Source of the DNA: Limnohabitans lacus | Lineage (GTDB): Bacteria; Pseudomonadota; Gammaproteobacteria; Burkholderiales; Burkholderiaceae_C | DNA: 64,000 nt | NCBI RefSeq assembly: GCF_030053395.1 | Contig: NZ_JASGBH010000002.1 | Location: forward strand, 158,625-222,624 | Direction: 5' to 3' | In this document: in pieces, positions 53,770 through 63,683 of the stretch | Numbering within the stretch: the stretch's first letter is position 1 | How the letters are laid out: each line of letters begins with the position of its first letter | Notes under the pieces: generated by a model | Told to the model about the DNA's origin: nothing | Database searches by the model: none | The model's input: the letters and a program-made list of their open reading frames with translations, nothing else | Translations under genes and position numbers: made by a program

Positions 53770-54747
53770 ATGGTCACAGACGCCCAACCCGCGCTCAGCC
53801 CCGAGCAAGACGCTTTTCTGCGCGGCCGATCCGATGGGGTGGGCGCCTATCTGGTGCTGCACGCCTGGGGCGTCATCGCACTGGCCATGGCGTTTTTCAT
53901 CGCCTGGCCCAACCCCTTGAGCTTCGTCGTGGCCGTGATCGTCATCGGCGGCAGGCAACTGGGCTTGGCGATCTTGATGCACGACGCCGCGCACCGCGCC
54001 CTGTTCAAGACGACGTGGCTCAACGACACGCTGGGCGCATTTTTGTGCGGCTGGCCGGTGGGTGCGAGCTTGACGCTTTACCGGCCCTACCACCTGAGCC
54101 ACCACCGACACACCCAACAAAAAGAAGACCCCGACCTGATCCTGTCAGCACCGTTTCCGATCAGCCAAGCCAGCTTCTGGCGCAAAATGCGTCGCGACAT
54201 TTTGGGCGTCACCGGATACCAGCGGCGCATGGAATTTTTCCGCATGGAGATGGGTGATGACCCCAGCCGCGCCAAGCGCTGGCTGAACCTTTGGCGTGCC
54301 GAAAAGTATTTCGCCTTGAGCAATCTGGCCATCTTGCTGGTGTGCGCCGCTGCCGGTGTGTGGTGGGCCTACTTTGCGCTGTGGCTCTTGCCTTTGCTGA
54401 CTTGGTACCAGGTGATCAGCCGCATCCGCAACATCGCCGAACACGCGGTGGTGGGCGACAACGATGACCGCTTGCGCAACACCCGCACCACCCTGACGAA
54501 CTGGGGCATGCGCATGGTGCTGGCGCCGTATTGGGTCAACTACCACCTGGAGCACCACCTGTTTGTCTTCACGCCTTGCTGGAAGTTGCCCGCCGCCCAC
54601 CGCATGCTGATCGCGCAAGGCTTTGGCCCGCGCATGGAGCTGACGCAGGGCTACCGGCAAGTGCTGCGCAAGGCCATCTCCAATCCGCACGACGATCCCG
54701 ATCACGGCAAACCCGCCGATCAGCGCAAAAGCGCAGCCCTCATCTGA
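53770..54747 (+). CDS. Fatty acid desaturase-type di-iron membrane oxygenase
   Basis: This 325-residue membrane protein has histidine boxes HDAAHRALF near residue 75, HLSHHRHT near 105 and YHLEHHLF near 260, with an additional NIAEHAVV site near 225. Four membrane segments are seen (about 30-55, 90, 185-215). It belongs to the membrane desaturase/hydroxylase superfamily; with an SDR following it may hydroxylate or desaturate a hydrophobic substrate. The ATG at 53770 is preferred over TTG at 53761. It differs clearly from the desaturase at 310. Confidence 0.82.
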   Translation: MVTDAQPALSPEQDAFLRGRSDGVGAYLVLHAWGVIALAMAFFIAWPNPLSFVVAVIVIGGRQLGLAILMHDAAHRALFKTTWLNDTLGAFLCGWPVGASLTLYRPYHLSHHRHTQQKEDPDLILSAPFPISQASFWRKMRRDILGVTGYQRRMEFFRMEMGDDPSRAKRWLNLWRAEKYFALSNLAILLVCAAAGVWWAYFALWLLPLLTWYQVISRIRNIAEHAVVGDNDDRLRNTRTTLTNWGMRMVLAPYWVNYHLEHHLFVFTPCWKLPAAHRMLIAQGFGPRMELTQGYRQVLRKAISNPHDDPDHGKPADQRKSAALI

Positions 54748-54770
54748 CTTTCACACTTCAAGGATTGAAC

Positions 54771-55553
54771 ATGGCACATCGCCTTGACCAACAAGTGGCC
54801 ATCATCACCGGTGCCAGCCGAGGCATCGGGCGCGCCATCGCTGAGGCCTACGCCGCCGAAGGTGCCAGCCTGTGCCTGGTGGCCACCGACACCGCACGCT
54901 TGAGCGAAGTCAAAGACGCACTGGGCCTGCCGGCCGAGCGGATCATGACCGTGGGCCTGAACGTGACCGACCGCGATGCCTGCTTTGCTGCGGTGGAACA
55001 GGTCGAGCAACGCTTTGGCCGTGTGGATGTGCTGATCAACAACGCCGGGGTGTACCGCGCCAAGCCCTTCATGGACTATGTGCCACAAGACTTTCAGGAC
55101 ATGCTCGATGTGAACCTGTTCGGTGTGCTGCACTTCACACAGGCGTGCTTGCCAGGCATGCAGGCGCGCCAGCATGGCCGCATCATCAACATGGCGTCTA
55201 CCGCCGGCAAATGGGGCTCGCGCAACCAAAGCGCCTACAACGTGAGCAAGCATGCGGTGGTGGGTCTGACGCGTTGCCTGGCACTCGAGGCCAGTCCCTA
55301 CAAGGTGACTGTGAACGCGATTTGCCCGGGCTTCATCCAGACCGACATGGTCGAAGAGCTCAAGGCGCAGGTGGCCAAGAGCTCGGGCATCAGTGGCGAA
55401 GACATGGTCAAAGCCGCACTGGCACGGGTGCCGCTGGGCCGTGTGCTGGACCCGGACGAGATCGCTTCTTTGGCGGTGTATCTGGGCTCGGCCGAATCTC
55501 GCGGCATGACGGGTCAGTCGATTCACCTCGATGGCGGCATGGTCTTGAGTTGA
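54771..55553 (+). CDS. Short-chain dehydrogenase/reductase (SDR)
   Basis: This 260-residue classical SDR has the cofactor motif TGASRGIGRAIA near residue 14 and NNAG near 90. The catalytic triad lies in NMASTAGKWGSRNQSAYNVSKHA (Ser near 141, Tyr near 154, Lys near 158), and the C-terminal PGFIQTDM is present. It resembles 3-hydroxybutyrate dehydrogenase/3-oxoacyl reductase type enzymes. It follows the desaturase gene by 23 bases and may oxidise a hydroxyl product. The coenzyme, NAD or NADP, is not clear. Confidence 0.88.
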   Translation: MAHRLDQQVAIITGASRGIGRAIAEAYAAEGASLCLVATDTARLSEVKDALGLPAERIMTVGLNVTDRDACFAAVEQVEQRFGRVDVLINNAGVYRAKPFMDYVPQDFQDMLDVNLFGVLHFTQACLPGMQARQHGRIINMASTAGKWGSRNQSAYNVSKHAVVGLTRCLALEASPYKVTVNAICPGFIQTDMVEELKAQVAKSSGISGEDMVKAALARVPLGRVLDPDEIASLAVYLGSAESRGMTGQSIHLDGGMVLS

Positions 55554-55716
55554 GCTTTTTTCAACGCGTTTGTGAATCGCACAGAACGCTCAGACACGTG
55601 TGAGACAAGCGTTCGGGATAACCACTACAGCCCTGCGACAACGATGAACCCAGAATGAGACAACCTTGCAGCAACCTTGCATGCACAGGCCTTCACAGGA
55701 ACCTTGTTCACAAGCC
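55554..55716. promoter_or_regulatory. Leader region of the liv operon
   Basis: This 163-base gap has an ACACGTGT palindrome at 55593-55600 and repeated CAACCTTGCA stretches near 55661-55684. It probably contains the liv operon promoter; nothing else is recognisable. Confidence 0.4.
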
Positions 55717-56493
55717 ATGTCCAAAGATTTCATTCTCGAAACCCGTGAGCTCGTCAAAGAGTTCAAGGGCTTTGTCGCCGTCAACGGCGTCAACCTGGGG
55801 GTCCAGCGTGGGCAGATCCATGCCTTGATCGGCCCCAACGGTGCAGGCAAAACCACGGTGTTCAACCTGTTGACGAAATTTCTGATCCCCACCAAGGGCC
55901 AGATTGTGTTCAACGGCAACGACATCACGGCCGAAAAACCCTCGCAGGTGGCGCGGCGCGGCATTGTGCGGTCTTTCCAAATTTCGGCCACCTTCCCGAA
56001 CCTCACGGTCATGGAAAACGTGCGCATCGGTTTGCAACGGGCCACCGGCACTTCGATGCACTTTTGGCGCTCCGAACGCAGCCTGAACCAGCTCAACGAC
56101 AAGGCCATGGACCTGCTTGACCAGGTCGATCTGGGCAGCATGGCCGACCTGACCGCGGTGGAGCTGCCTTATGGCCGCAAGCGCGCTTTGGAAATTGCCA
56201 CCACCTTGGCCATGGACCCCGAGTTGATGCTGCTCGACGAGCCCACCCAGGGCATGGGCCACGAAGACGTGGACCGCGTGACGCAGTTGATCAAAAAAGT
56301 GGGTGCCAACCGCACCATCTTGATGGTGGAGCACAACATGAATGTGGTGTCCAAAATTGCAGACACCATCAGTGTTTTGCAGCGCGGACAAGTGATTGCA
56401 GAAGGACCTTACGCCGTGGTGTCGCAAAACCCCCAAGTGCTCGAAGCCTACATGGGCACCACCGACAACCAGCTGGAGGGGGCCCATGGCTGA
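55717..56493 (+). CDS. livG: ABC transporter ATP-binding protein LivG-like
   Basis: This 258-residue ATPase of a branched-chain amino acid-type (HAAT) transporter has Walker A GPNGAGKTT near residues 39-47, the Q-loop RSFQISATFPNLTVMENV and Walker B LMLLDEPTQGM near 172. The signature motif is LPYGRKR in place of the usual LSYGQQR. It provides energy with LivF for uptake. The ATG at 55717 (MSKDFILE) is chosen. It overlaps livF by 8 bases. Confidence 0.9.
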   Translation: MSKDFILETRELVKEFKGFVAVNGVNLGVQRGQIHALIGPNGAGKTTVFNLLTKFLIPTKGQIVFNGNDITAEKPSQVARRGIVRSFQISATFPNLTVMENVRIGLQRATGTSMHFWRSERSLNQLNDKAMDLLDQVDLGSMADLTAVELPYGRKRALEIATTLAMDPELMLLDEPTQGMGHEDVDRVTQLIKKVGANRTILMVEHNMNVVSKIADTISVLQRGQVIAEGPYAVVSQNPQVLEAYMGTTDNQLEGAHG

Positions 56494-57196
56494 ATCCAAA
56501 GAATTCCTGCGCATCAGCAACCTGCAAGCTTGGTACGGCGAGTCGCACATCCTGCACGGGGTGGACCTGACGGTGAACGAAGGCGAAGTGGTGACCTTGC
56601 TGGGCCGCAACGGCGCAGGGCGCACCACCACGGTCAAATCCATTTTGGGCTTGGTGGGCCGTCGCACCGGCTCCATCACCATCAAGGGTCAAGAGACCGT
56701 GAACTGGGCGCCGCACCAGATTGCCAAACTCGGACTGGGTTATTGCCCTGAAGAGCGCGGCATTTTCTCGGCATTGACCTGCGAAGAAAACCTGTTGCTG
56801 CCGCCCGTGATTGCCCCCAACGGCATGTCGGTGGAAGAAATCTACGAGATGTTCCCCAACCTGCTGGAGCGTCGCAACAGCCCCGGCACCCGCCTGTCGG
56901 GCGGTGAGCAGCAAATGCTGGCCGTGGGCCGCATCTTGCGCACGGGCGCACGCTTTTTGTTGCTGGACGAAATTTCCGAAGGCTTGGCCCCTGTCATCGT
57001 GCAAGCCTTGGCGCGCATGATTTTGGCCCTCAAGGCCAAGGGCTTCACCATCATCATGGTGGAGCAAAACTTCCGGTTTGCCGCGCCGCTGGCCGACCGG
57101 TTCTATGTGATGGAGCATGGCCAGATGGTGGAGAACTTCAGCGCGCAAGAGCTGTCCTCCAAGATGGGCATGTTGAACGAGTACCTGGGTGTCTGA
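56486..57196 (+). CDS. livF: ABC transporter ATP-binding protein LivF-like, Walker A Arg
   Basis: This 236-residue LivF-type ATPase has an odd Walker A: LLGRNGAGRTTT, with Arg46 where Lys is expected. The other motifs are normal: CPEERGIFSALTCEENL, LSGGEQQMLAVGRIL and FLLLDEISEGLAP. The Arg variant is known to me from other Burkholderiales LivF proteins, so it is likely functional within the pair with LivG rather than a sequencing error. It overlaps livG and precedes the binding protein gene by 25 bases. Confidence 0.9.
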   Translation: MAESKEFLRISNLQAWYGESHILHGVDLTVNEGEVVTLLGRNGAGRTTTVKSILGLVGRRTGSITIKGQETVNWAPHQIAKLGLGYCPEERGIFSALTCEENLLLPPVIAPNGMSVEEIYEMFPNLLERRNSPGTRLSGGEQQMLAVGRILRTGARFLLLDEISEGLAPVIVQALARMILALKAKGFTIIMVEQNFRFAAPLADRFYVMEHGQMVENFSAQELSSKMGMLNEYLGV

Positions 57197-57221
57197 TTTT
57201 TTTCTAACTGGAGACAACACG

Positions 57222-58436
57222 ATGAAACGCAAACTTCTTTCCCTGGCCGCCATGGCCGCTTGCGCCTTTGCCGGCGGTGCACAAGCCCAAATCTCTGACG
57301 GCATCGTCAAGATCGGCGTGCTCAACGACATGTCGGGCCTGTACTCCGACATCACCGGCCCCGGCTCGGTGGTCGCGGCCAAGATGGCCGTTGAGGACTA
57401 CATCAAGTCCACCAAGAGCACGCTCAAAGTGGAAGTCGTGGGCGCTGACCACCAAAACAAACCCGACGTGGGCTCCAACGTGGCCCGCCAGTGGTATGAC
57501 ACCGACAAGGTGGACATGATCGCCGACGTGCCCACATCGTCGGTGGGTTTGGCCATCGCCAAAATTTCCAGCGACAAGGGCAAACTGCACGTCAACTCGG
57601 GCTCGGCCACGGCTGACCTGAGCGGCAAGGCTTGCAACGCCAACACCATCCACTGGGTCTATGACACCTGGATGCTGGCCAACGGCACGGGCAAAGCCAT
57701 TGTCAAAAGCGGTGGTGATTCTTGGTTCTTCCTGACCGCTGACTACGCTTTCGGTCACGCCCTGGAGCGCGACACCGAAGCCGTGGTGCTCAAAAACGGC
57801 GGCAAAGTGGTGGGCAAAGTCCGCACGCCATTCCCCACACAAGACTTCTCGTCTTTCTTGTTGCAAGCTCAAGCCTCCAAAGCCAAGATCATTGGCCTGG
57901 CCAACGCCGGTGGCGACACCACCAACTCGATCAAGCAAGCGGCTGAATTTGGCATCACCAAAGGTGGCCAGAACCTGGCCGGCATGTTGGTGTTCTTGCC
58001 TGACGTGCACTCCTTGGGCTTGAACATCGCACAAGGCCTGATGCTCACCGAAACTTTCTACTGGGATCTGAACGACAACACCCGCGCATTCAGCAAGCGT
58101 TTCGCGGCATTGAACGGTGGCAAGAACCCATCAATGGTGCAAGCCGGTGTTTACTCCAGCGTGATCCACTACCTGAAAGCCGTGGATGCCGCAAAGACCG
58201 ACGACGGCACCAAGGTCGCCGCCAAGATGAAAGAGCTGCCCACTGACGATCCATTGTTCGGCAAAGGCAGCGTCCGTGCAGACGGTCGCAAGATCCATCC
58301 TGCCTACCTGTTCCAAGTCAAGAAGCCTGCAGAGTCCAAGGGCCCTTACGACTACTACAAGCTGGTGGCCACCATTCCGGCCAACGAAGCTTTCCGCCCA
58401 CTGTCCGAGAGCGATTGCCCTCTGGTCAAGAAGTAA
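57222..58436 (+). CDS. HAAT-type ABC transporter substrate-binding protein
   Basis: This 404-residue periplasmic protein has a signal peptide (MKRKLLSLAAMAACAFAGGAQA) and the two-lobed type I fold typical of Leu/Ile/Val receptors: DGIVKIGVLNDMSGLYSDITGPGSVVAAKMAVEDY, DMIADVPTSSVGLAIAK and the WFFLTADYAFGHALERDT segment. Its ligand is not readable; close relatives bind amides, urea or aromatic acids as well as amino acids. It lies inside livGF-SBP-livHM, an order common in the catabolic HAAT systems. Confidence 0.92.
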   Translation: MKRKLLSLAAMAACAFAGGAQAQISDGIVKIGVLNDMSGLYSDITGPGSVVAAKMAVEDYIKSTKSTLKVEVVGADHQNKPDVGSNVARQWYDTDKVDMIADVPTSSVGLAIAKISSDKGKLHVNSGSATADLSGKACNANTIHWVYDTWMLANGTGKAIVKSGGDSWFFLTADYAFGHALERDTEAVVLKNGGKVVGKVRTPFPTQDFSSFLLQAQASKAKIIGLANAGGDTTNSIKQAAEFGITKGGQNLAGMLVFLPDVHSLGLNIAQGLMLTETFYWDLNDNTRAFSKRFAALNGGKNPSMVQAGVYSSVIHYLKAVDAAKTDDGTKVAAKMKELPTDDPLFGKGSVRADGRKIHPAYLFQVKKPAESKGPYDYYKLVATIPANEAFRPLSESDCPLVKK

Positions 58437-58469
58437 TCAGCAACCTGTTCATGCAAGCCTGAAATCACC

Positions 58470-59354
58470 ATGGAAATCTTTGGCATTCCCTCTCAAGCGC
58501 TGTTCGGGCAGTTGCTGATCGGACTCATCAACGGGTCCTTTTACGCTCTGCTCTCCTTGGGCCTGGCCGTGATTTTCGGCTTGCTGAACATCATCAACTT
58601 CACGCACGGCGCCCAGTACATGCTGGGCGCCTTCGTGGCCTACCTCTCCCTGACCAAATTGGGGATCAATTACTGGGTCTCGCTCATCATCACGCCGATC
58701 CTGGTGGGTGCGACCGGCATGCTGATTGAGCGCACCATGCTCAAACAGCTCTACAAACTGGACCACCTGTACGGGCTCTTGCTGACCTTTGGCTTGGCGC
58801 TGATCATCCAAGGCTTGTTCCGCCACGAGTTTGGCTCGTCGGGCATGCCTTATCCGGTGCCTGAAGTGTTCCGGGGTGCGTTCAACACCGGCTTCATGTT
58901 CTTGCCGAAATACCGCGCCTGGGTCATCGTGGCTTCGCTGGTGGTGTGCTTGTCCACCTGGTACGTGATCGAGCGCACCAAGCTGGGTGCGTATTTGCGT
59001 GCCGCCACCGAGAACCCCAGCCTGGTGCAAGCTTTTGGCATCAACGTGCCCCGCATGATCACGCTGACCTATGGCTTTGGCGTGGCCCTGGCGGCATTTG
59101 CGGGTGTGATGGCCGCCCCGATTTACCAGGTCAACCCCACCATGGGTGCTGACATCATCATCGTGGTGTTCGCGGTGGTGGTGATCGGCGGCATGGGCTC
59201 CATCATGGGCGCGATCTTGACGGGCTTTGGTCTGGGCTTGATCGAAGGCCTGACCAAAGTGTTTTACCCCGAAGCCTCCAGCACGCTGATTTTCATCATC
59301 ATGACCATTGTTCTCCTGATCAAGCCTGCCGGGTTGTTCGGCACCCAGAAGTAA
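58470..59354 (+). CDS. livH: ABC transporter permease LivH-like
   Basis: This 294-residue permease has about eight membrane segments and the family pattern GLINGSFYALLSLGLAVIFGLLNIINFTHGAQYMLGAF near residue 14. The coupling helix region ERTKLGAYLRAATENPSLVQAFGINVPRM is near 166. It forms the channel with LivM. It follows the binding protein gene by 33 bases and precedes livM by 4 bases. Confidence 0.93.
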   Translation: MEIFGIPSQALFGQLLIGLINGSFYALLSLGLAVIFGLLNIINFTHGAQYMLGAFVAYLSLTKLGINYWVSLIITPILVGATGMLIERTMLKQLYKLDHLYGLLLTFGLALIIQGLFRHEFGSSGMPYPVPEVFRGAFNTGFMFLPKYRAWVIVASLVVCLSTWYVIERTKLGAYLRAATENPSLVQAFGINVPRMITLTYGFGVALAAFAGVMAAPIYQVNPTMGADIIIVVFAVVVIGGMGSIMGAILTGFGLGLIEGLTKVFYPEASSTLIFIIMTIVLLIKPAGLFGTQK

Positions 59355-59358
59355 GACC

Positions 59359-60318
59359 ATGACCACAGTCTCGACGCCCTCCTTCAAGACCCAGTCGTTC
59401 ACGCACCAGTGGGTGGCCTTTGCCATCATGGTGATGCTGCTGGTCATCGCGCCCATCTGGGTTTATCCGATCTTCCTGATGAAGGTCATGTGCTTTGCCT
59501 TGTTTGCCTGCGCTTTCAACCTGCTCATCGGCTTTGGCGGCTTGCTGTCGTTCGGTCACGCCATGTTCTTGGGCACCGCCGGTTATGCCGCCGCACACGC
59601 TGCCAAAGTCTGGGGCTGGAACCCCGAGTTGGCCGTGCTGTTTGCCACCGGTTGCTCCGCTCTGTTGGCCTTGGTCACCGGCTCCTTGGCCATCCGCAGG
59701 CAAGGCATTTATTTTGCAATGATCACTTTGGCGTTCTCGCAAATGGTGTTCTTCTTCTACCTGCAAACACCGTTCACCGGTGGTGAAGACGGCATTCAAA
59801 GCGTGCCCCGCGGCAAGCTGTTTGGCGTCTTTGATTTGCAAGAGAATTTCACGATGTACGTGTTTGTGCTGGCCATCTTCCTGATGGGCTTTTCGCTGAT
59901 CTGGCGCATCGTGCACTCGCCCTTTGGCCAGATCCTCAAAGCCATTCGCGAAAACCAAGACCGCGCCATTTCGCTGGGTTATGACACCGACCGCTACAAG
60001 CTGATTGCCTTTGTCATCTCGGGCGCCTTGGCAGGCACAGCCGGTGCCACCAAGTCGCTGGTTTTCCAATTGGCATCGCTGACCGATGTGCACTGGTCCA
60101 TGTCGGGCGAAGTGGTGCTGATGACCCTGTTGGGCGGCTTGGGCACCTTGTTTGGCCCTGTGGTGGGCGCAGCGGTGATCGTGAGCATGCAAAACTACCT
60201 GGCCCAATTTGGCGCCTGGGTCACCATCATCCAGGGGGTGATCTTCGTGATCTGCGTGCTGGCTTTCCGCCGCGGCATCATTGGCGAGATCGCCCACTGG
60301 CTCAAAAAGCCGCTGTAA
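59359..60318 (+). CDS. livM: ABC transporter permease LivM-like
   Basis: This 319-residue permease is the LivH partner. It has about nine hydrophobic segments, FNLLIGFGGLLSFGHAMFLGTAGY near residue 53 and the coupling region HSPFGQILKAIRENQDRAISLGYDTDRYKL near 186. It is the last gene of the liv operon and is followed by a strong terminator. The start is the ATG at 59359. Confidence 0.93.
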   Translation: MTTVSTPSFKTQSFTHQWVAFAIMVMLLVIAPIWVYPIFLMKVMCFALFACAFNLLIGFGGLLSFGHAMFLGTAGYAAAHAAKVWGWNPELAVLFATGCSALLALVTGSLAIRRQGIYFAMITLAFSQMVFFFYLQTPFTGGEDGIQSVPRGKLFGVFDLQENFTMYVFVLAIFLMGFSLIWRIVHSPFGQILKAIRENQDRAISLGYDTDRYKLIAFVISGALAGTAGATKSLVFQLASLTDVHWSMSGEVVLMTLLGGLGTLFGPVVGAAVIVSMQNYLAQFGAWVTIIQGVIFVICVLAFRRGIIGEIAHWLKKPL

Positions 60319-60338
60319 GCGCAGCCCCGCACCACGCA

Positions 60339-60367
60339 AAAAGGCCTGCTCACCGAGCAGGCCTTTT
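60339..60367. terminator. Strong bidirectional terminator between livM and cupin
   Basis: AAAAGGCCTGCTC and GAGCAGGCCTTTT form a 13-bp stem with an ACC loop. It can end both livM and the convergent cupin gene. Confidence 0.9.
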
Positions 60368-60387
60368 GCTTTGCAGCGCGTTGAACA

Positions 60388-60924
60388 TCAACGCATGAAG
60401 TTCTTCACGTAGTCCGCGCCCAAGCCGACGTTTTCAAAATGCGCCCGGTACTTTTCGATGCGGGTGAACACATCGTCGTAGCCGGTGGCATTGCCTTGGG
60501 TGTCCACGTACATCAGCGCACCATGCACCGTGAACATGGTCACCATGTCCTGGCAATCGTCGGGCACGACCAAGGTGTGGGTCTCGCCCGGCGGCTCGTA
60601 CACATAGCCCCCTGTTTCGGCCACCCAATCGTGCTCCAGATACAGCCATTTGCCGCGCAAAACATAGGCATGCACCATGCCCGAATGGCGGTGGCGTTGC
60701 AGCAAGCCCGAACGCTTGACCTTGAGCAGGTGGATGTAAAAACCACCGGTCACATTCAGGTGCAAGGGGCGTGACCAGATGCCCGGCGCAACAGGCGCCC
60801 ACAAGCGCTCGTCATCGGTGTCCACATCGGGGATCACCATGTCGGGGGACATGCCCCACGGCTGGGGCTTGGCATAGGGCACGCGGTCGTCCGCAGCGGC
60901 AGGCGGGGTGGCGGTGGAGGTCAT
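60388..60924 (-). CDS. Cupin dioxygenase (2,4'-dihydroxyacetophenone dioxygenase type)
   Basis: This 178-residue cupin has metal-binding candidates His78 and His80 (RHRHSG), Glu97 or His98 (YLEHDW) and His116 (ETHTL). It resembles the 2,4'-dihydroxyacetophenone dioxygenase family, which cleaves a C-C bond with O2 without added cofactor. This fits an aromatic-acid theme with VOC and FAH genes nearby. The ATG at 60924 (MTSTATPPAA) is chosen over 60984. It is convergent with livM and is transcribed away from apt. Confidence 0.78.
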   Translation of the reverse strand: MTSTATPPAAADDRVPYAKPQPWGMSPDMVIPDVDTDDERLWAPVAPGIWSRPLHLNVTGGFYIHLLKVKRSGLLQRHRHSGMVHAYVLRGKWLYLEHDWVAETGGYVYEPPGETHTLVVPDDCQDMVTMFTVHGALMYVDTQGNATGYDDVFTRIEKYRAHFENVGLGADYVKNFMR

Positions 60925-61028
60925 GGCAGTCCTGTACGGGCAAAAAAAAGACAGCGTAAAAGCTGCGCTGCCGCTTGTCAGCACTGTGCGCGACAGCGCG
61001 TCGCGCAGGCATGCTTGCTCTTTCGCTG

Positions 61029-61583
61029 TCAGTGCCCCTCGAAAGACACCAGCGTGAACAGCTTCAGCCCCGAGGCTTCGATGCGCTGCGAGCCGCCCAA
61101 CTCGGGCAGGTCCACAATGGCCGCGCCTTCGAGCACGGTGGCGCCCAATTTCTCCAGCAGCTTCTTACCCGCCATCATGGTGCCGCCGGTGGCGATCAAA
61201 TCGTCGATCAACAAGACACGTTGGCCCGCTTTGACCGCATCGGTGTGCAGCTCCACGGTGGCGCTGCCGTATTCGAGTTCGTAGGTTTCTTCCACGGTGG
61301 TGAAAGGCAGCTTGCCTTTTTTGCGGATGGGCACAAAGCCCAGGCCCAGCTCGTAGGCCACCACCGAGCCCAAGATGAAGCCACGGGCATCCAGCCCGGC
61401 CACCACATCGGGGCGCATGCCCGTGGCCATGTAACGGTGCACAAACGCATCGATCAGCACACGGAACACGCGGGGGTCTTGCAAGAGCGGCGTGATGTCG
61501 CGGAACTGCACGCCCGGTGCGGGCCAATCGGGCACGGTGCGGATATGGCTTTTGAGGTATTCGTTGACGTTCAAGTCCGGCAT
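61029..61583 (-). CDS. apt: Adenine phosphoribosyltransferase
   Basis: This 184-residue purine salvage enzyme makes AMP from adenine and PRPP. The PRPP loop [14 protein letters not shown] is near residue 121 and the flexible-loop/binding segments [11 protein letters not shown] and [31 protein letters not shown] are near 27 and 63. The ATG at 61583 is chosen over 61658, which lies in the antiporter gene. It starts 4 bases after the antiporter stop, so the two are probably co-transcribed. Confidence 0.96.
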   Translation of the reverse strand: MPDLNVNEYLKSHIRTVPDWPAPGVQFRDITPLLQDPRVFRVLIDAFVHRYMATGMRPDVVAGLDARGFILGSVVAYELGLGFVPIRKKGKLPFTTVEETYELEYGSATVELHTDAVKAGQRVLLIDDLIATGGTMMAGKKLLEKLGATVLEGAAIVDLPELGGSQRIEASGLKLFTLVSFEGH

Positions 61584-61587
61584 GGCT

Positions 61588-63573
61588 TCAGCCCCGTAAG
61601 AGTTTTTCCTCGGCCACGGCCAAGGTTTGAGATTTGCCCGACAAGACCAGGGTGTCACCGATCTTCAGTTCGGTGTCGTCGGTAACGGCTTCGGTGTGGC
61701 CGTTGGCGCGGCGCAAACTGACCACGCGCACCCCCATGGCGTGAAAAGCCAAGTCTTGCACCGGCTTGCCCAACCAGGGCGATACCAGTGGCAAGCCCAC
61801 GGTGGTCAATCGCTCGTGGTCGATTTCTTCCAACGTGTCGTCGTCGGCGCCATGGAAGTAACCGCGCAAGAGGTTGTAGCGGGCATCACGCTGGTCTTGC
61901 ACCAATCGGATCACGCGCCGCATGGGCACACCCACCAGCGCCAGCGCGTGGCTGGCCAGCATGAGCGAGCCTTCCAGCGCCTCGGGCACCACTTCGGTGG
62001 CCCCCGCGTTTTGCAGTTTTTCCAGGTCGAGGTCGTCTTGCGTGCGCACGATCACCGGCACTTGCGGTGCGTGGCTGTGGGCGTGGTCCAGCACCTTCAT
62101 GGCGGCTGGCACATCCAAGTAGGTGATGACCACCGCGCTGGCACGCGCCAGGCCAGCGGCCATGAGGGACTGCAAGCGCCCGGCATCGCCAAACACCACC
62201 GAGTCGCCGGCGGCTGCGGCCTGGCGCACCCGGTCTGGGTCCAGATCCAGTGCCATGTAGGGGATGTTTTCCTTGTCCAGCATGCGTGCCAAATTCTGGC
62301 CGCAACGACCGTAACCGCAAATGATCACGTGCTTGCTGGTGTTGATCGACTTGCGGGCAATGGTGGTCATCTGCAGCGACTGCTGCAACCACTCACTGGC
62401 CACCAGCTTCATGACGATGGTGTTGCTGTGCAAGATGATGAAGGGCGTGGCCAGCATCGACAGCACCATGCTCGCCAGCACGGGGTTGAGCAAGTTGGGG
62501 GGGATCAACTGGTGTTGCGAGCCCAAGGTGAGCAGCACAAAGCCAAACTCGCCCGCTTGCGCCAGATACAAGCCAGTGCGCAGGGCCACGCCTTGGGTTG
62601 CGCCGGTGAGCTTGGCCAGGGCCGTCACCAGCACCAGCTTGAACAGCACGGGCAACACGGTGAGCACCAGCACCAAAGGCCAGCGCTCGATGACGATGTG
62701 CCAGTCCAGCAGCATGCCAATGGTGATGAAAAACAGCCCCAGCAACACATCGTGAAAAGGCCGAATGTCCAGCTCCACCTGGTGCTTGTATTCGGTCTCG
62801 GAGATCAGCATGCCGGCAATGAAAGCGCCCAAAGCCAAGCTGAGGCCTGCCAGCTCCGTGATCCAAGCCAGGCCCAAAGTCACCAGCAAAAGGTTGAGCA
62901 CAAACAGCTCTTCGCTCTTGCGCCGCGCCACCAAGGTCAACCACCAGCGCATCACGCGCTGCCCACCTGTCATGAGCAATGTGATCAGCACCGTGGCCTT
63001 GAGACCGGCCAGCAGCAAGGCGGTGAACATTTCCTCTGCGGGCGCACTCAGGGCCGGGATCATCACGATCAGCGGCACCACCGCCAGATCCTGAAACAAC
63101 AAAATGCCCATCACCCGCTTGCCGTGCTCGGACTCCAGTTCCATGCGATCGGCAACGAGCTTGACCACAATGGCCGTGCTGCTCATGGCCATGGCGCTCG
63201 ACAAGGCCAAAGCGGTCTGCCACTCCATCTTCCAAAGACTGGGCGCCAAAGTCGCCACAAACAAGGAAGTCAGGGTCACGATCACCAGCGTCAGCACCAC
63301 CTGCAACAGCCCCAAGCCAAAGACATGCTTGCGCATGGAGCGCAGCTTGGGCAGGTTGAACTCCAGGCCAATGACAAACATCAGGAACACCACGCCGAAT
63401 TCGGCCAGGTGCTTCACGCCATCGGAGTTTTGCGCCAGCGCCAGCGCATTGGGTCCGATCACCACACCCACCGCCAAATAGCCCAGCATGGGCGGCAATT
63501 TGAGCATGCGGCAGCCGACCACGCCCATGACGGCGGCCAGCAAATACAGCAGGGTCAACTCGAGTGCACTCAT
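61588..63573 (-). CDS. kefB: Kef-type potassium/proton antiporter
   Basis: This 661-residue CPA2 antiporter has about twelve membrane segments (residues 5-380), a TrkA-N nucleotide-binding domain ([33 protein letters not shown] near 408) and a C-terminal TrkA-C domain (about 570-655). The transport core shows [17 protein letters not shown] and ALAFGAF-like [14 protein letters not shown]. It may be KefB/KefC-like, expelling K+ under electrophile or other stress, but true glutathione gating is not proven. It is upstream of apt. Confidence 0.85.
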   Translation of the reverse strand: MSALELTLLYLLAAVMGVVGCRMLKLPPMLGYLAVGVVIGPNALALAQNSDGVKHLAEFGVVFLMFVIGLEFNLPKLRSMRKHVFGLGLLQVVLTLVIVTLTSLFVATLAPSLWKMEWQTALALSSAMAMSSTAIVVKLVADRMELESEHGKRVMGILLFQDLAVVPLIVMIPALSAPAEEMFTALLLAGLKATVLITLLMTGGQRVMRWWLTLVARRKSEELFVLNLLLVTLGLAWITELAGLSLALGAFIAGMLISETEYKHQVELDIRPFHDVLLGLFFITIGMLLDWHIVIERWPLVLVLTVLPVLFKLVLVTALAKLTGATQGVALRTGLYLAQAGEFGFVLLTLGSQHQLIPPNLLNPVLASMVLSMLATPFIILHSNTIVMKLVASEWLQQSLQMTTIARKSINTSKHVIICGYGRCGQNLARMLDKENIPYMALDLDPDRVRQAAAAGDSVVFGDAGRLQSLMAAGLARASAVVITYLDVPAAMKVLDHAHSHAPQVPVIVRTQDDLDLEKLQNAGATEVVPEALEGSLMLASHALALVGVPMRRVIRLVQDQRDARYNLLRGYFHGADDDTLEEIDHERLTTVGLPLVSPWLGKPVQDLAFHAMGVRVVSLRRANGHTEAVTDDTELKIGDTLVLSGKSQTLAVAEEKLLRG

Positions 63574-63683
63574 GCTTCGATGGTAACAAGCGCAAGGCTG
63601 TGTTTCATGCGTGATGACCCGTGTCCATCACCGCTCAAGGTCAAGGGGCTGTGACCTGGCATGCCGACCGATAAAATGGCCCC

